Positions 1 to 6,967 of a stretch of DNA of 20,290 bases are shown here, one piece after another; position 1 is the first letter of the stretch; each line of letters opens with the position of its first letter. Both the position numbers and the translations under genes were made by a program. Location of the stretch: NCBI GenBank assembly GCA_023381945.1, contig JAMCQY010000355.1, forward strand, positions 1 through 20,290, written 5' to 3'. Below the pieces are notes generated by a model. It had not been told where the DNA came from and searched no databases. It saw nothing but the letters and a program-made list of their open reading frames with translations. Source of the DNA: Deltaproteobacteria bacterium (lineage in GTDB: Bacteria > Desulfobacterota > Desulfobaccia > Desulfobaccales > 0-14-0-80-60-11).

Positions 1-162
1 CCAAAAGTTTTTTCCTATAGGGTATATCCTAAATCCCCCCTATCCCCCCTTTTTCAAAGGGGGGAACTTGGCGAAATTGCTTTGAAAGTCCCCCTTTGAA
101 AAAGGGGGATTTAGGGGGATTTAAAAAACCAATAATCGGAAAGAAATTTTGGCAAACCCTAT
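1..162. mobile_element. MITE-like repeat, copy A (left end outside window)
   Basis: Non-coding element with two blocks of C-run/G-run inverted repeats (about 35-64 and 89-122) and an outer terminal inverted repeat. The right end, read on the minus strand, begins TATAGGGTTTGCCAAAA. The left end starts inside the same motif (CCAAAAGTTTTTTCC at 2-16). Copies B (12675-12848) and C (about 18214-18307) share the core and the TATAG-type ends. No transposase is present, so movement would need one in trans. The family assignment (TA-target, IS630/Tc1-like) is only an inference from the TA at the ends. Confidence 0.6.
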
Positions 163-168
163 AATTCC

Positions 169-195
169 TTGACAAAGCCTGGATTTTTAGATACT
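169..195 (+). promoter_or_regulatory. Candidate promoter for the ilv leader transcript
   Basis: A consensus -35 TTGACA (169-174) is followed after 15 bases by GATACT (190-195), a 4/6 match to TATAAT. The spacer is slightly short. Transcription would start near 202, giving a leader RNA of about 230 bases that covers the leader peptide and the terminator at 402-431. It lies just outside the end of MITE-like copy A. Confidence 0.4.
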
Positions 196-224
196 TAATA
201 TCATCAAAAATGAACAAGAGCTTT

Positions 225-374
225 ATGTCAATGATTACAGGGCAAGCTAATAATCCAACTTCCTGGCCGGGCGGGATTAACCGCGGCGACGAGGTCTGCT
301 TATTGAGTGTAGTAGTAGGCGCCAGGACCTGTCTGTCGGGTTCGGCGGAGCGGCGGAGGTTTTTGCTGAATTAA
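225..374 (+). CDS. Candidate ilv leader peptide (Leu/Val control codons)
   Basis: Small open frame upstream of ilvBN. ATG 225 is preceded by AAGAG at a suitable distance; ATG 210 and ATG 231 are in the same frame. The frame contains Leu-Leu-Ser-Val-Val-Val (TTA TTG AGT GTA GTA GTA, 300-317), using codons that are uncommon in the neighbouring GC-rich genes. An intrinsic terminator follows at 402-431. This is the layout of ribosome-mediated attenuation of branched-chain amino-acid operons (compare E. coli ilvB and ilvG leaders). The peptide itself is probably not functional. Translation is not proven, and the frame is longer than most leader peptides. Confidence 0.5.
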   Translation: MSMITGQANNPTSWPGGINRGDEVCLLSVVVGARTCLSGSAERRRFLLN

Positions 375-431
375 CCGTCTCCCTTTAACCGAAACTCCCA
401 GGCAGGACCGCCGGCGGTCCTGCTTTTTTTT
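292..431 (+). promoter_or_regulatory. Candidate transcription attenuator: pause hairpin, antiterminator, terminator
   Basis: Three mutually exclusive pairings can be drawn. Segment 292-298 (AGGTCTG) can pair with 323-330 (CAGGACCT, one bulge) as a pause hairpin. Segment 328-335 (CCTGTCTG) can pair over 8 bases, one of them G-U, with 399-406 (CAGGCAGG) as an antiterminator. Segment 402-412 pairs perfectly with 413-423 as the terminator. The Leu/Val codons at 300-317 lie between the first two segments. A ribosome stalled there would cover segment 1, free segment 2 and prevent termination. Pairings were drawn by eye. Confidence 0.5.
402..431 (+). terminator. Intrinsic terminator upstream of the ilv operon
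   Basis: Perfect 11+11 palindrome GCAGGACCGCC / GGCGGTCCTGC (402-423) followed by eight T (424-431). No long gene precedes it in the window, which fits a regulatory terminator of the leader transcript rather than the end of a structural gene. Confidence 0.8.
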
Positions 432-488
432 CGTCCGAGCCAAAGGCAGGGCGCAAATATAGGGAATTGCCAAAAATAATTTCATATT

Positions 489-550
489 GTAGGAGCACAG
501 CTTGCTATGCCCGTGGGCGGTGAGTGGGCACAGCAAGCTGTGCCCCTGCA
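489..550. repeat. Palindromic intergenic repeat
   Basis: Starts GTAGGAGCACAG and ends CTGTGCCCCTGCA. GCACAGCTTGCT (495-506) and AGCAAGCTGTGC (532-543) form a perfect 12-base inverted repeat. It resembles the short palindromic GTAGGGG-type repeats seen elsewhere in the window. It lies between the attenuator terminator and the downstream promoter. Confidence 0.6.
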
Positions 551-631
551 AATCAATCTGGATGAATTTTTGCCAATCGCGATAAATCTACCATGAAGGA
601 GGGCTTTTTATTCGACGGAGACGGCCTGCAA

Positions 632-660
632 TTGACAAATATCCCGCATTATTTTAGCAT
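632..660 (+). promoter_or_regulatory. Candidate promoter for the DUF465-ilvBN operon
   Basis: TTGACA (632-637), a 17-base spacer and TAGCAT (655-660, 4/6 to TATAAT). Transcription would start near 667, giving a 5' leader of about 35 bases before the ATG at 702. If active, this promoter bypasses the attenuator at 292-431, giving the operon one controlled and one uncontrolled start. Confidence 0.5.
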
Positions 661-701
661 ATTCTATTCAACCTTGAGAAAATCCAGCCAGAGGCCAAGC
701 C

Positions 702-938
702 ATGGAGAAAGAAGATCTGGAACTGATAGAACAACTAACGGACAAAGACCCGGAATTGAAGAAATTCTGGGACGAACATCACGAATATGAGCGGCTGTTG
801 GAGGAATTTAACCGGCGGCCGTACCTTACCGCGGCGGAGACCATGGAGCGCAAGCGACTGCAAAAACTGAAGCTGGCCGGCCGGGACCGAATGGAACAGA
901 TCCTGGAGAAATACCGCCGGAAGGAAAAATTGTCATGA
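702..938 (+). CDS. DUF465-type small helical protein
   Basis: 78 residues, highly charged and predicted all-helical. It carries a [15 protein letters not shown] segment, then [21 protein letters not shown], matching the pattern of the YdcH/DUF465 family (short two-helix coiled-coil proteins of unknown function with the RPYLTPxE-type turn). The stop overlaps the ilvB start by four bases (ATGA at 935-938), so the two genes are translationally coupled and in one operon. The start at 702 has a weak AGAGG-like site upstream. Any link to branched-chain amino-acid synthesis rests only on this coupling. Confidence 0.8.
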   Translation: MEKEDLELIEQLTDKDPELKKFWDEHHEYERLLEEFNRRPYLTAAETMERKRLQKLKLAGRDRMEQILEKYRRKEKLS

Positions 939-2623
939 AAATGACCGGAGCTCAAATCCTCCTGAAATGTTTAGAGCGGGAAGAGGTGAAGCACATCTTC
1001 GGCTACCCCGGGGGCGTGGTTCTGGATATCTATGACGAACTCACCCGGACGCCGCAGATCCAACATATCCTGGTGCGCCACGAGCAGGCCGCGGTCCATG
1101 CGGCTGACGGTTATGCCCGAGCCTCCCGCAAAGTGGGCGTGGCTCTGGTCACCTCCGGCCCCGGGGCCACCAATACGGTGACCGGCATCGCCTCGGCTTA
1201 CATGGACTCCATCCCCATCGTGGTTATCACCGGGCAGGTGCCCACCGCCCTCATCGGCAACGACGCCTTTCAGGAAGTGGACATCGTCGGCATCACCCGG
1301 CCTTGCACCAAGCACAACTATCTGGTGAAGGACATCAACCAACTGGCCCACACCATCCACGAGGCCTTCCATATAGCCCGGTCCGGACGGCCCGGGCCGG
1401 TTTTGATCGATCTGCCCAAGGACGTGGTGCAGGCCGCGATAGTCCCCAAATTTCCCGAGGAAATCAAGATCAAGAGCTACAATCCCACCTACCACGCCAA
1501 TCCCCGGCAGGTGAAACGGGCTCTGAATATGATTATGGGCGCCAAAAGGCCGGTGCTTTATACCGGGGGCGGCATCATCCTGTCGGATGCCAATGAGGAA
1601 CTGACCCAGTTCGCCATCTCCCAACAGATCCCGGTGACCAGCACCCTCATGGGACTGGGCGGCTTCCCCGGGGACAACCCCCTGTGGATGGGCATGTTGG
1701 GAATGCACGGCACCTACTGCGCCAACATGGCGGTTTCCCAAGCTGACGTCCTGATCGCCGTGGGAGCCCGCTTCGACGACCGGGTCACCGGCAAGCTCTC
1801 GGAATTCGCCCCTAAGGCCAAGATCATCCATGTGGACATCGACCCGAGTTCCATCAGTAAGAATGTCTCGGTGGATGTGCCCATTGTCGGCGATTGCCGG
1901 GACACCTTGAAGCAGTTTAATGATCTGGTGCACGAACTGCCCCAGAAAGACTGGGCCGCAGCCCGGAGCGCCTGGTTGGAGACGGTGGCTGGTTGGGAGA
2001 AGGAACATCCCCTGACCTACACCTGGAGCGACACCAGCATTAAACCCCAATACGTCGTCGAAAAACTATACGAATTGACGGAGGGGGACGCCTTTATCAC
2101 CACCGAAGTGGGGCAGAACCAGATGTGGGCGGCCCAGTTCTATAGGTTCAAGCAGCCTCGGCGGCTGATGACTTCCGGCGGGCTGGGCGTCATGGGTTAC
2201 GGCTTCCCTGCGGCCATGGGGGTGCAGGTGGCCAAGCCGGACGCCATCGTCATCGACATCGCCGGCGACGGCAGCATTCAGATGAACATCCAGGAATTGA
2301 TCACCGTGGTGGAAAACAACCTGCCGGTGAAAATCGCCATCTTGAACAACACCTTCCTGGGCATGGTGCGCCAATGGCAGCAACTTTTCTACGAGCGGCG
2401 CTACAGTTCCACACCCATGCGGGCCCCGGATTTCGTCAAGCTGGCCGAGGCTTATGGTGCGGTGGGTTTGCGCGCCACCAAACCCGAAGAGGTGGTGCCG
2501 GTCATCAAGGAGGCCTTGAACACGCCCAAACCGGTGATCATGGACTTCCGGGTGGAGCCCGAGGAATGCGTCATGCCCATGGTGCCCGCGGGTAAAGCCA
2601 TGCACGAAATGTTGTTGGCCTAG
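935..2623 (+). CDS. ilvB: Acetolactate synthase large (catalytic) subunit
   Basis: Condenses two pyruvates to acetolactate, or pyruvate with 2-oxobutyrate, in the cytoplasm; needs thiamine diphosphate, Mg2+ and FAD. At 562 residues it is full length for the family. The N-terminal domain has GYPGG (23-27) and the catalytic Glu50 in RHEQAA. The central FAD domain includes LGMHGT and [10 protein letters not shown]. The C-terminal diphosphate-binding motif [12 protein letters not shown] is at 444-455. The start overlaps the preceding DUF465 gene. The regulatory subunit gene ilvN follows after 8 bases. Likely controlled by the upstream candidate attenuator and by feedback through IlvN. Confidence 0.97.
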   Translation: MKMTGAQILLKCLEREEVKHIFGYPGGVVLDIYDELTRTPQIQHILVRHEQAAVHAADGYARASRKVGVALVTSGPGATNTVTGIASAYMDSIPIVVITGQVPTALIGNDAFQEVDIVGITRPCTKHNYLVKDINQLAHTIHEAFHIARSGRPGPVLIDLPKDVVQAAIVPKFPEEIKIKSYNPTYHANPRQVKRALNMIMGAKRPVLYTGGGIILSDANEELTQFAISQQIPVTSTLMGLGGFPGDNPLWMGMLGMHGTYCANMAVSQADVLIAVGARFDDRVTGKLSEFAPKAKIIHVDIDPSSISKNVSVDVPIVGDCRDTLKQFNDLVHELPQKDWAAARSAWLETVAGWEKEHPLTYTWSDTSIKPQYVVEKLYELTEGDAFITTEVGQNQMWAAQFYRFKQPRRLMTSGGLGVMGYGFPAAMGVQVAKPDAIVIDIAGDGSIQMNIQELITVVENNLPVKIAILNNTFLGMVRQWQQLFYERRYSSTPMRAPDFVKLAEAYGAVGLRATKPEEVVPVIKEALNTPKPVIMDFRVEPEECVMPMVPAGKAMHEMLLA

Positions 2624-2631
2624 GAGGGAAA

Positions 2632-3120
2632 ATGGAGCCGAGACATACCATATCAGTCTGGGTGGATAATATTCCTGGAGTGCTCTCCCGGGTGACCGGC
2701 CTGTTTTCCGGCCGGGGCTTCAACATCGAGTCCCTGTGTGTGGCCGAGACCATGGACCCGGAAGTCTCCCGCATCACCATCGTCTCCACCGGCGATGAGC
2801 AGATCACCGAACAGATCGTCAAGCAACTGCATAAGCTGATCAACGTCATCACGGTGGTGGATCTGAGCGCCAAGGACCACGTGGAGCGGGAGATGGCCCT
2901 GGTGACGGTGAAGGCCGAAGGATCAAGCCGGGCCGAGGTGCTGCGCCTGGCCGATATCTTCCGTTGCCGGGTGGTGGACGTCAGCCCTAACACCTACAGC
3001 CTGGAAATCACCGGCAACCACGCCAAGATCGGGGCGGTGCTGGATAATCTCAAGGTGCACGGCATTTTGGATATCGTGCGCACCGGAACGCTGGCGATTC
3101 AACGGAGCAAGAAGGAATAA
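2632..3120 (+). CDS. ilvN: Acetolactate synthase small (regulatory) subunit
   Basis: 162 residues, the usual long form of the regulatory subunit. The N-terminal ACT domain (about 5-78) starts with HTISVWVDNIPGVLSRVTGLF, containing the Asn-x-Pro-Gly-Val effector-site pattern. A C-terminal ACT-like domain follows (about 80-160). It binds valine or another branched-chain amino acid and adjusts the catalytic subunit IlvB. A strong ribosome site (AGGAGGG) lies just upstream of ATG 2632. It is cotranscribed with ilvB. An inserted coiled-coil gene separates it from ilvC. Confidence 0.95.
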   Translation: MEPRHTISVWVDNIPGVLSRVTGLFSGRGFNIESLCVAETMDPEVSRITIVSTGDEQITEQIVKQLHKLINVITVVDLSAKDHVEREMALVTVKAEGSSRAEVLRLADIFRCRVVDVSPNTYSLEITGNHAKIGAVLDNLKVHGILDIVRTGTLAIQRSKKE

Positions 3121-3123
3121 AGA

Positions 3124-3160
3124 AGCTATCAGCGGTCAGCTTTCAGCAGTCAGCTAAGGA
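3124..3160. repeat. Inverted repeat, left arm flanking the coiled-coil gene
   Basis: Contains TCAGCGGTCAGCTTTCAGCA (3129-3148). Its exact reverse complement is at 3816-3835, on the far side of the coiled-coil gene. Related TCAGCGGTCAGC words occur at 8545-8556 and, degenerate, at 19523-19537, so this is a dispersed genome repeat as well as a boundary here. Confidence 0.75.
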
Positions 3161-3253
3161 CCGAAAAGGTTTTGCTTGTTATCTTTTAAGGCGAGCACTA
3201 TCTTTAGCTGAAAGTCGATAGCTTCCGGAATGAATTCACGCAAAGGACAAGCC

Positions 3254-3682
3254 ATGACCGAAGTCAGCGCCAAGCTTATGGACAGCGTTAAGGCGGTAAT
3301 TTTCCCGGAACTGGCTGCTATCCGGGAGACCCAGACTGCCATTCTCGGACGTCTGGACCATAAGCGCTTTGAAAACATTGATCAACGGTTCGCCGACCTC
3401 AGGTCAGATATGAACCAAAGGTTCGCTGAATTACGGTCCGATATCGATAAACGGATTTCAGATTTTCGGGCTGAAGTCGATAAACGACTGGAGGATCTGC
3501 GGGCCGATATGAATGCCCGGGCACAAGACCTGCGGGCCGATATAAACGCCCGGTTTGCCGAAGGCCGCGCCGATCTCAACAAGCGCCTGGATGACTTCCG
3601 GGAAGATATTAACCGACGCCTATTGCCGGCAGTAAAATCGTGGAGACTGTTCGACGACACGACGAATTGCTTGCGGAGGTGA
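3254..3682 (+). CDS. Hendecad-repeat coiled-coil protein, probably frameshifted near its C-terminus
   Basis: Unknown function. The preferred start is ATG 3254, with AAAGGA six bases upstream; ATG 3230 is in frame but has a poorer site. After a short helical head, residues from base 3380 to 3610 form seven successive 11-residue repeats of the pattern [DN]-x-R-x-x-D/E-x-R-x-D/E-[IMLV]. The first is DQRFADLRSDM. Such hendecads form extended right-handed coiled coils or amphipathic helices. The frame ends at 3682 in low-complexity sequence. A -1 shift at the AAAA run (3634-3637) continues as IVETVRRHDELLAEVNRLL to a stop at 3763-3765, a better helical ending. No membrane segment or signal peptide. 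It lies between ilvN and ilvC, flanked by inverted repeats. Confidence 0.7.
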   Translation: MTEVSAKLMDSVKAVIFPELAAIRETQTAILGRLDHKRFENIDQRFADLRSDMNQRFAELRSDIDKRISDFRAEVDKRLEDLRADMNARAQDLRADINARFAEGRADLNKRLDDFREDINRRLLPAVKSWRLFDDTTNCLRR

Positions 3683-3765
3683 ATCGGTTACTGAATGAGA
3701 CGCGCGAACGCATTCAGGCACTCGAACGGAAGTCCCTGAAAAAAATTTCTAAAAAAGTCGCTTAA
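3637..3765 (+). pseudogene. Out-of-frame C-terminal part of the coiled-coil gene
   Basis: Reading the second frame from 3637 gives 42 residues of helical, charged sequence that include HDELLAEVNRLLNETRERIQ and end in a Lys-rich tail before TAA at 3763. Restoring one A in the AAAA run at 3634-3637 joins it to the hendecad frame (…PAVK-IVETVRRHDELL…). It is either a real one-base deletion, a slippage site, or an assembly or sequencing error. Confidence 0.5.
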
Positions 3766-3804
3766 GAAACTGGTCAACTTTCAGCAATCCGCGTTCATCT
3801 CAAG

Positions 3805-3850
3805 GTTTTTGTTTTTGCTGAAAGCTGACCGCTGAAAGCTGACAGCAATT
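3805..3850. repeat. Inverted repeat, right arm flanking the coiled-coil gene
   Basis: TGCTGAAAGCTGACCGCTGA (3816-3835) is the exact reverse complement of 3129-3148. It is followed by a further partial copy, AAGCTGACAGC. It ends close to the ilvC ribosome-binding site (AGGAAAGGA). Confidence 0.75.
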
Positions 3851-3874
3851 CTTCAGGAAAGGAATCTCACACTC

Positions 3875-4867
3875 ATGAAAATGTACTACGATGCAGATGC
3901 GGATTTGGGCCTGTTAAAGGGCAAAAAAGTGGCAATCATCGGCTTCGGTTCCCAGGGCCACGCCCAGGCGCTGAACCTTAGGGACAGCGGCGTGGAGGTG
4001 ATCGTCTCCGACGTGCCCGAGTCGTCCAACTACGACCTGGCGGTGAAGTACGGCTTCAAGCCGGTGTCGGCTGCCGAAGCCGCGGCTAAGGCCCAGGTGG
4101 TGCAGATCCTGACCCAGGATCATGTTCAGGCCATGCTTTATGAAAATGAACTGAAGCCGCATATGACCAAGGGCAAAACTTTGCTTTTTTCCCACGGCTT
4201 CAACATTCATTTCGGCCAAATCGTGCCCAGCCCCGAGATCGACGTGATCATGGTGGCTCCCAAAGGCCCCGGCCACCTGGTGCGGAGCGAATACGAAAAG
4301 GGCGCCGGCGTCCCCTGCCTGGTGGCGGTGGAGCATAATTATACCGGTAAGGCGCTGGAGACGGCCCTGGCGTATGCCAAGGGCATCGGCGCCACCCGGG
4401 CCGGCGTCCTGCAGACCACCTTTCGGGAAGAAACGGAAACCGATCTGTTCGGCGAGCAGGCGGTGCTGTGCGGCGGCGTTTCCGAACTGGTCAAGGCCGG
4501 TTTCGACACCCTGGTGGAAGCGGGCTACGCTCCGGAAATCGCCTACTTCGAATGCTTTCACGAGTTGAAGCTGATCGTCGACCTCTTCTATCAGGGCGGC
4601 CTCAAATACATGCGCTATTCGGTGTCCGATACCGCCGAATACGGCGACTACACCCGGGGCCCGCGCATCATCACCGAAGAGACCCGGGACGAGATGCGCC
4701 AGATCCTCTATGAGGTGCAGAGCGGCGAATTCGCGAAGGAATGGATCTTGGAAAACCAGGCCAAACGGCCGGTGTTCAACGCCCTGCGGCGCCAGGATGC
4801 GGCCCACCCCATCGAAGAAGTGGGCGAAAAACTGCGCTCCATGATGGGCTGGCTGAAGAGAAAATAG
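3875..4867 (+). CDS. ilvC: Ketol-acid reductoisomerase, class I, probably NADH-leaning
   Basis: Converts acetolactate and acetohydroxybutyrate to the dihydroxy acids; needs Mg2+ and a nicotinamide cofactor. At 330 residues it is the short class I form. The Rossmann motif [17 protein letters not shown] is at 23-39. The Mg2+/substrate region [17 protein letters not shown] and the C-terminal knotted-domain helix [21 protein letters not shown] are intact. The loop after strand β2 reads [12 protein letters not shown] (45-56), where many NADPH enzymes have GLR-x-GSxS. The 2'-phosphate-binding Arg is replaced by Val, and Asp46 and Glu49 appear. ATG 3875 follows AGGAAAGGA; ATG 3881 is possible. Confidence 0.96.
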   Translation: MKMYYDADADLGLLKGKKVAIIGFGSQGHAQALNLRDSGVEVIVSDVPESSNYDLAVKYGFKPVSAAEAAAKAQVVQILTQDHVQAMLYENELKPHMTKGKTLLFSHGFNIHFGQIVPSPEIDVIMVAPKGPGHLVRSEYEKGAGVPCLVAVEHNYTGKALETALAYAKGIGATRAGVLQTTFREETETDLFGEQAVLCGGVSELVKAGFDTLVEAGYAPEIAYFECFHELKLIVDLFYQGGLKYMRYSVSDTAEYGDYTRGPRIITEETRDEMRQILYEVQSGEFAKEWILENQAKRPVFNALRRQDAAHPIEEVGEKLRSMMGWLKRK

Positions 4868-4895
4868 AGGCGAAAAGGGCGAACGGCGAGAGACT

Positions 4896-4957
4896 TGTAG
4901 GGGCGGACCCATGTGACCGCCCTGATTGAGGGCGCACACGCGGGTGCGTCCCTACAA
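4896..4957. repeat. Palindromic GTAGGGGCGG-type repeat between ilvC and psd
   Basis: Runs from TGTAGGGGCGGACCC to TGCGTCCCTACAA, with inverted ends (GTAGGG / CCCTAC). The reverse complement aligns along most of its length with 14919-14977, so this is a roughly 60-base dispersed repeat. It overlaps the upstream extension of the psd reading frame, which argues that psd starts after it. Confidence 0.7.
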
Positions 4958-5002
4958 AACTCTCAAGTATTTTTCCCCCTTCGCCTTTCCATTGCCCCAT
5001 TC

Positions 5003-5656
5003 ATGGCAAATTTTATGGGCATGCAAGGTTTTAAGATAGCAACTCCCGGCTACCGTTTTTTGGCCGCCAGCGTGCTGCTGATTTTCTTCGGTTGGTTCCT
5101 GGGCTCAGGCGTGCTTGAAGTCCTGGGTCTGGTGGCCCTGGTTTTTTTTGGCTATTTCTTCCGGGACCCGGAGCGGCCCATTCCGGGGGGGCCGGAGGAT
5201 GTCGTTTCCCCGGCGGACGGCAAGGTGGTCTTCATCGAGGAGGTCCAGGAGGAGCGTTATCTGAATGGACCGGCCCGCCGGGTGGCCATCTTCATGAACG
5301 TTTTTGATGTGCATGTGAACCGGGCTCCGGTGGCAGGAAGAATAGCCGAGTCCGAACACCGGGACGGCTGCTTCAAAGCAGCCTGGCGCGAGGATGCCTG
5401 CACGCTCAACGAGCAGCAGGCCCTGGTCCTGGAGTCAAACGGCGCCCGGATGCTGGTGGTGCAGATTGCCGGCTTGCTCGCCCGGCGCATCATCTCTTAT
5501 GTACAACCGGGCCAATACCTCGACCGGGGCGAGCGTCTGGGGATGATCTGCTTTGGCTCCCGGGTGGACCTGTATCTGCCGCTCACGGCGGGGATTCTGG
5601 TCAAGGTGGGCGACCGGGTCAAGGCCGGCAGCAGTATTGTGGCCCGCTGGCCGTGA
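5003..5656 (+). CDS. psd: Phosphatidylserine decarboxylase proenzyme
   Basis: Decarboxylates phosphatidylserine to phosphatidylethanolamine at the inner membrane. About 218 residues, the short (archaeal-type/PSD-B) form. A hydrophobic N-terminal hairpin contains LAASVLLIFFGWFLGSGVLE and LGLVALVFFGYFF. Then come FRDPERPIPGGP, VSPADGKVVF, MNVFDVHVNRAPVAG, and FGSRVDLYLP, with Ser186 as the residue that would become the pyruvoyl group after self-cleavage. No start has a clear ribosome site: 5003, 5015 and 5021 are all possible, and the frame is open back to 4913 through a repeat. PssA, the enzyme of the preceding step, is encoded just downstream. Confidence 0.93.
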   Translation: MANFMGMQGFKIATPGYRFLAASVLLIFFGWFLGSGVLEVLGLVALVFFGYFFRDPERPIPGGPEDVVSPADGKVVFIEEVQEERYLNGPARRVAIFMNVFDVHVNRAPVAGRIAESEHRDGCFKAAWREDACTLNEQQALVLESNGARMLVVQIAGLLARRIISYVQPGQYLDRGERLGMICFGSRVDLYLPLTAGILVKVGDRVKAGSSIVARWP

Positions 5657-5766
5657 ATGTTGTATAATAGCCCAGGCGGTGCGCGAAGCGCCCTGCCCTT
5701 ACCGGCAGCCCTGGAATTTCGCCTGTGCTTTCAGCCGGATTGCGCCCTTACCTCGGGAGAGACGCC

Positions 5767-6564
5767 ATGGCCTTTCGTAGACGACGCAGAAAAAGAGAAC
5801 GGCGCCGTTTTCGGGGCGTCTTCCTGATTCCCAATCTCATCACCACCGCCAGCCTCTTTTCGGGTTTCTATGCCATCGTGGCCGCCATGGACGAACGCTT
5901 TCTTGCCGCAGCCTGGGCCATCTTCATTTCTCTGGTATTGGACGGCCTGGACGGCCGCATTGCGCGTTTGACCCATAGCACCTCCGGTTTCGGGGTGCAG
6001 TACGATTCTCTTGTCGACCTGGTGTCCTTCGGCGTGGCCCCATCGGTCCTGATCTATTTGTGGGCCTTGAAACCCTATCATCAATTCGGTTGGGTAGCGG
6101 CCTTTCTTTATATAGTATGCGGGGCGCTCAGATTGGCCCGTTTCAATGTACAGCAAGGCTCCATGGACCCGCGTTACTTCAACGGCCTCCCCATCCCGGC
6201 CGCGGCCATGCTGGTCGCAACTTCCGTGGCCTTTTATTACCAAATCGGCACATGGAGCAAAGAGAGCAACATCTATATCCTGGTGATGATCTATGTGCTC
6301 TCCTTCTTGATGGTGAGCAATGTCAAATATATCAGCTTTAAAAAGGTGGAACTTTTTCGCCGCCATCCCTTCAATACCTTGGTGGTCTTGGTACTGCTCT
6401 TTGTGGTCATCGCCGCGGCCCCCGAAATTATGGGATTTATCTTCATGGTTATTTACGCATCCTCCGGGGTCATCAGCACCATCGTCTATTACCGGCGGCC
6501 GGCCGCGGTCCTGACCGAAAAGGAGGAGGGCGATATCCCGACTCCAAAGCCTTCCAACCCGTGA
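5767..6564 (+). CDS. pssA: CDP-diacylglycerol--serine O-phosphatidyltransferase
   Basis: Makes phosphatidylserine from CDP-diacylglycerol and serine, the substrate of the neighbouring Psd. Integral membrane protein of 265 residues. A very basic head (about residues 4-16) precedes the first membrane segment. The CDP-alcohol phosphotransferase signature D-G-x2-A-R-x8-G-x3-D-x3-D is complete: D62, G63, A66, R67, G76, D80, D84. Several hydrophobic helices follow to about residue 245, with a Pro-rich tail. ATG 5767 has GGGAGAG just upstream and is preferred over the in-frame GTG at 5725. Confidence 0.94.
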   Translation: MAFRRRRRKRERRRFRGVFLIPNLITTASLFSGFYAIVAAMDERFLAAAWAIFISLVLDGLDGRIARLTHSTSGFGVQYDSLVDLVSFGVAPSVLIYLWALKPYHQFGWVAAFLYIVCGALRLARFNVQQGSMDPRYFNGLPIPAAAMLVATSVAFYYQIGTWSKESNIYILVMIYVLSFLMVSNVKYISFKKVELFRRHPFNTLVVLVLLFVVIAAAPEIMGFIFMVIYASSGVISTIVYYRRPAAVLTEKEEGDIPTPKPSNP

Positions 6565-6710
6565 GGCGCCGGCAAATGCTGGACGGCCCTGCCGGGGGAA
6601 TATCTGGAAACCACCTTTAACCGGAACCGGTTCCATCCTCTTAATGCAGGTAATCAGCTCTTGAGGCGGAAGAGGAAGACCGGAAAACTCCTAACTTTCC
6701 ATTTTTGCTC

Positions 6711-6739
6711 TTGCCTTTCAACAAACACGTGCATATAAT
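6711..6739 (+). promoter_or_regulatory. Promoter for the leuA leader
   Basis: TTGCCT (6711-6716), a 17-base spacer, and a perfect TATAAT (6734-6739). Transcription would start near 6746, about 24 bases ahead of the leader-peptide ATG at 6770. The same TTGCCT-17-TATAAT arrangement precedes prfA on the minus strand (12569-12597). Confidence 0.6.
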
Positions 6740-6769
6740 TTTTTCAGTTAAAAATCCCGGGCAAGTTAA

Positions 6770-6847
6770 ATGACTCATTCCCAAAACCAGCCGCACTTTA
6801 ACCAGATCCTCCAGGGCCTGGCCCTGCTGTTATTGTTGCCTGCCTAG
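6770..6847 (+). CDS. Candidate leu leader peptide (five consecutive Leu codons)
   Basis: 25-codon open frame, MTHSQNQPHFNQ… ending LALLLLLPA-stop. Leu occupies residues 14, 17 and 19-23, seven Leu in ten codons; the run at 6824-6838 is CTG CTG TTA TTG TTG. It sits directly downstream of a good promoter and about 130 bases upstream of leuA. This matches the position and logic of the enterobacterial leu leader peptide, though the sequence differs. The ribosome site is weak (GGGCAAG). It could instead be a chance hydrophobic frame, but length, position and Leu density together favour a leader. Confidence 0.6.
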   Translation: MTHSQNQPHFNQILQGLALLLLLPA

Positions 6848-6855
6848 GCGGGCAA
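6812..6855 (+). promoter_or_regulatory. Hairpins over the Leu codons and stop of the leu leader
   Basis: CAGGGCC (6812-6818) and GGCCCTG (6820-6826) form a perfect inverted repeat. TTGCCTGCC (6836-6844) and GGCGGGCAA (6847-6855) form a second stem, with one G-U pair, across the stop codon. Neither is followed by a clear T run, so if this is an attenuator the terminator is not canonical. Confidence 0.4.
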
Positions 6856-6923
6856 ATATCTATTTCCAGCATATCAATTTAGCCAAAGATATTGTTTTAA
6901 CTGCTTCTTTTTAATGGAGACAG

Positions 6924-6932
6924 TGGTATAAT
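6924..6932 (+). promoter_or_regulatory. Extended -10 promoter immediately upstream of leuA
   Basis: TGGTATAAT is a perfect extended -10 (TGnTATAAT) and lies in a palindrome TGGTATAATACCA (6924-6936). Transcription would start near 6939, giving a 35-base leader. No convincing -35 is seen, as is usual for extended -10 promoters. The palindrome could also bind a regulator. Confidence 0.45.
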
Positions 6933-6947
6933 ACCATTGCTCGAAGG

Positions 6948-6967
6948 TTTCCCTTTGGGGAAAGGAG
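6948..6967 (+). promoter_or_regulatory. leuA ribosome site inside a small hairpin
   Basis: The leuA Shine-Dalgarno AAGGAG (6962-6967) overlaps the 3' arm of either TTTCCC/GGGAAA (6948-6953 with 6958-6963) or CCTTT/AAAGG (6952-6956 with 6961-6965). Either stem could partly hide the ribosome site. Confidence 0.35.

Noticed and set aside
34..122. Possible CRISPR array because of repeated C/G runs
   Set aside because: Only two inverted blocks with no regular direct repeats and spacers; it fits a palindromic mobile element.
29..217. Short minus-strand frame at the left edge
   Set aside because: Encoded almost entirely by the C-run/G-run repeat of MITE-like copy A; gives the usual repeat-derived peptide.
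971..2050. Long minus-strand frame of 359 codons opposite ilvB
   Set aside because: Shadow of a GC-rich gene. Gly/His/Asp-rich translation with no recognisable motif, and ilvB is certain.
5640..5668. TATAAT at 5663-5668 as a pssA promoter
   Set aside because: The -35 at the right distance (TGGCCC) matches poorly and psd/pssA are probably cotranscribed; kept only as a weak possibility.
6623..6634. Palindrome GGAACCGGTTCC as an operator
   Set aside because: Too short and isolated; no promoter overlaps it and no second copy was seen.
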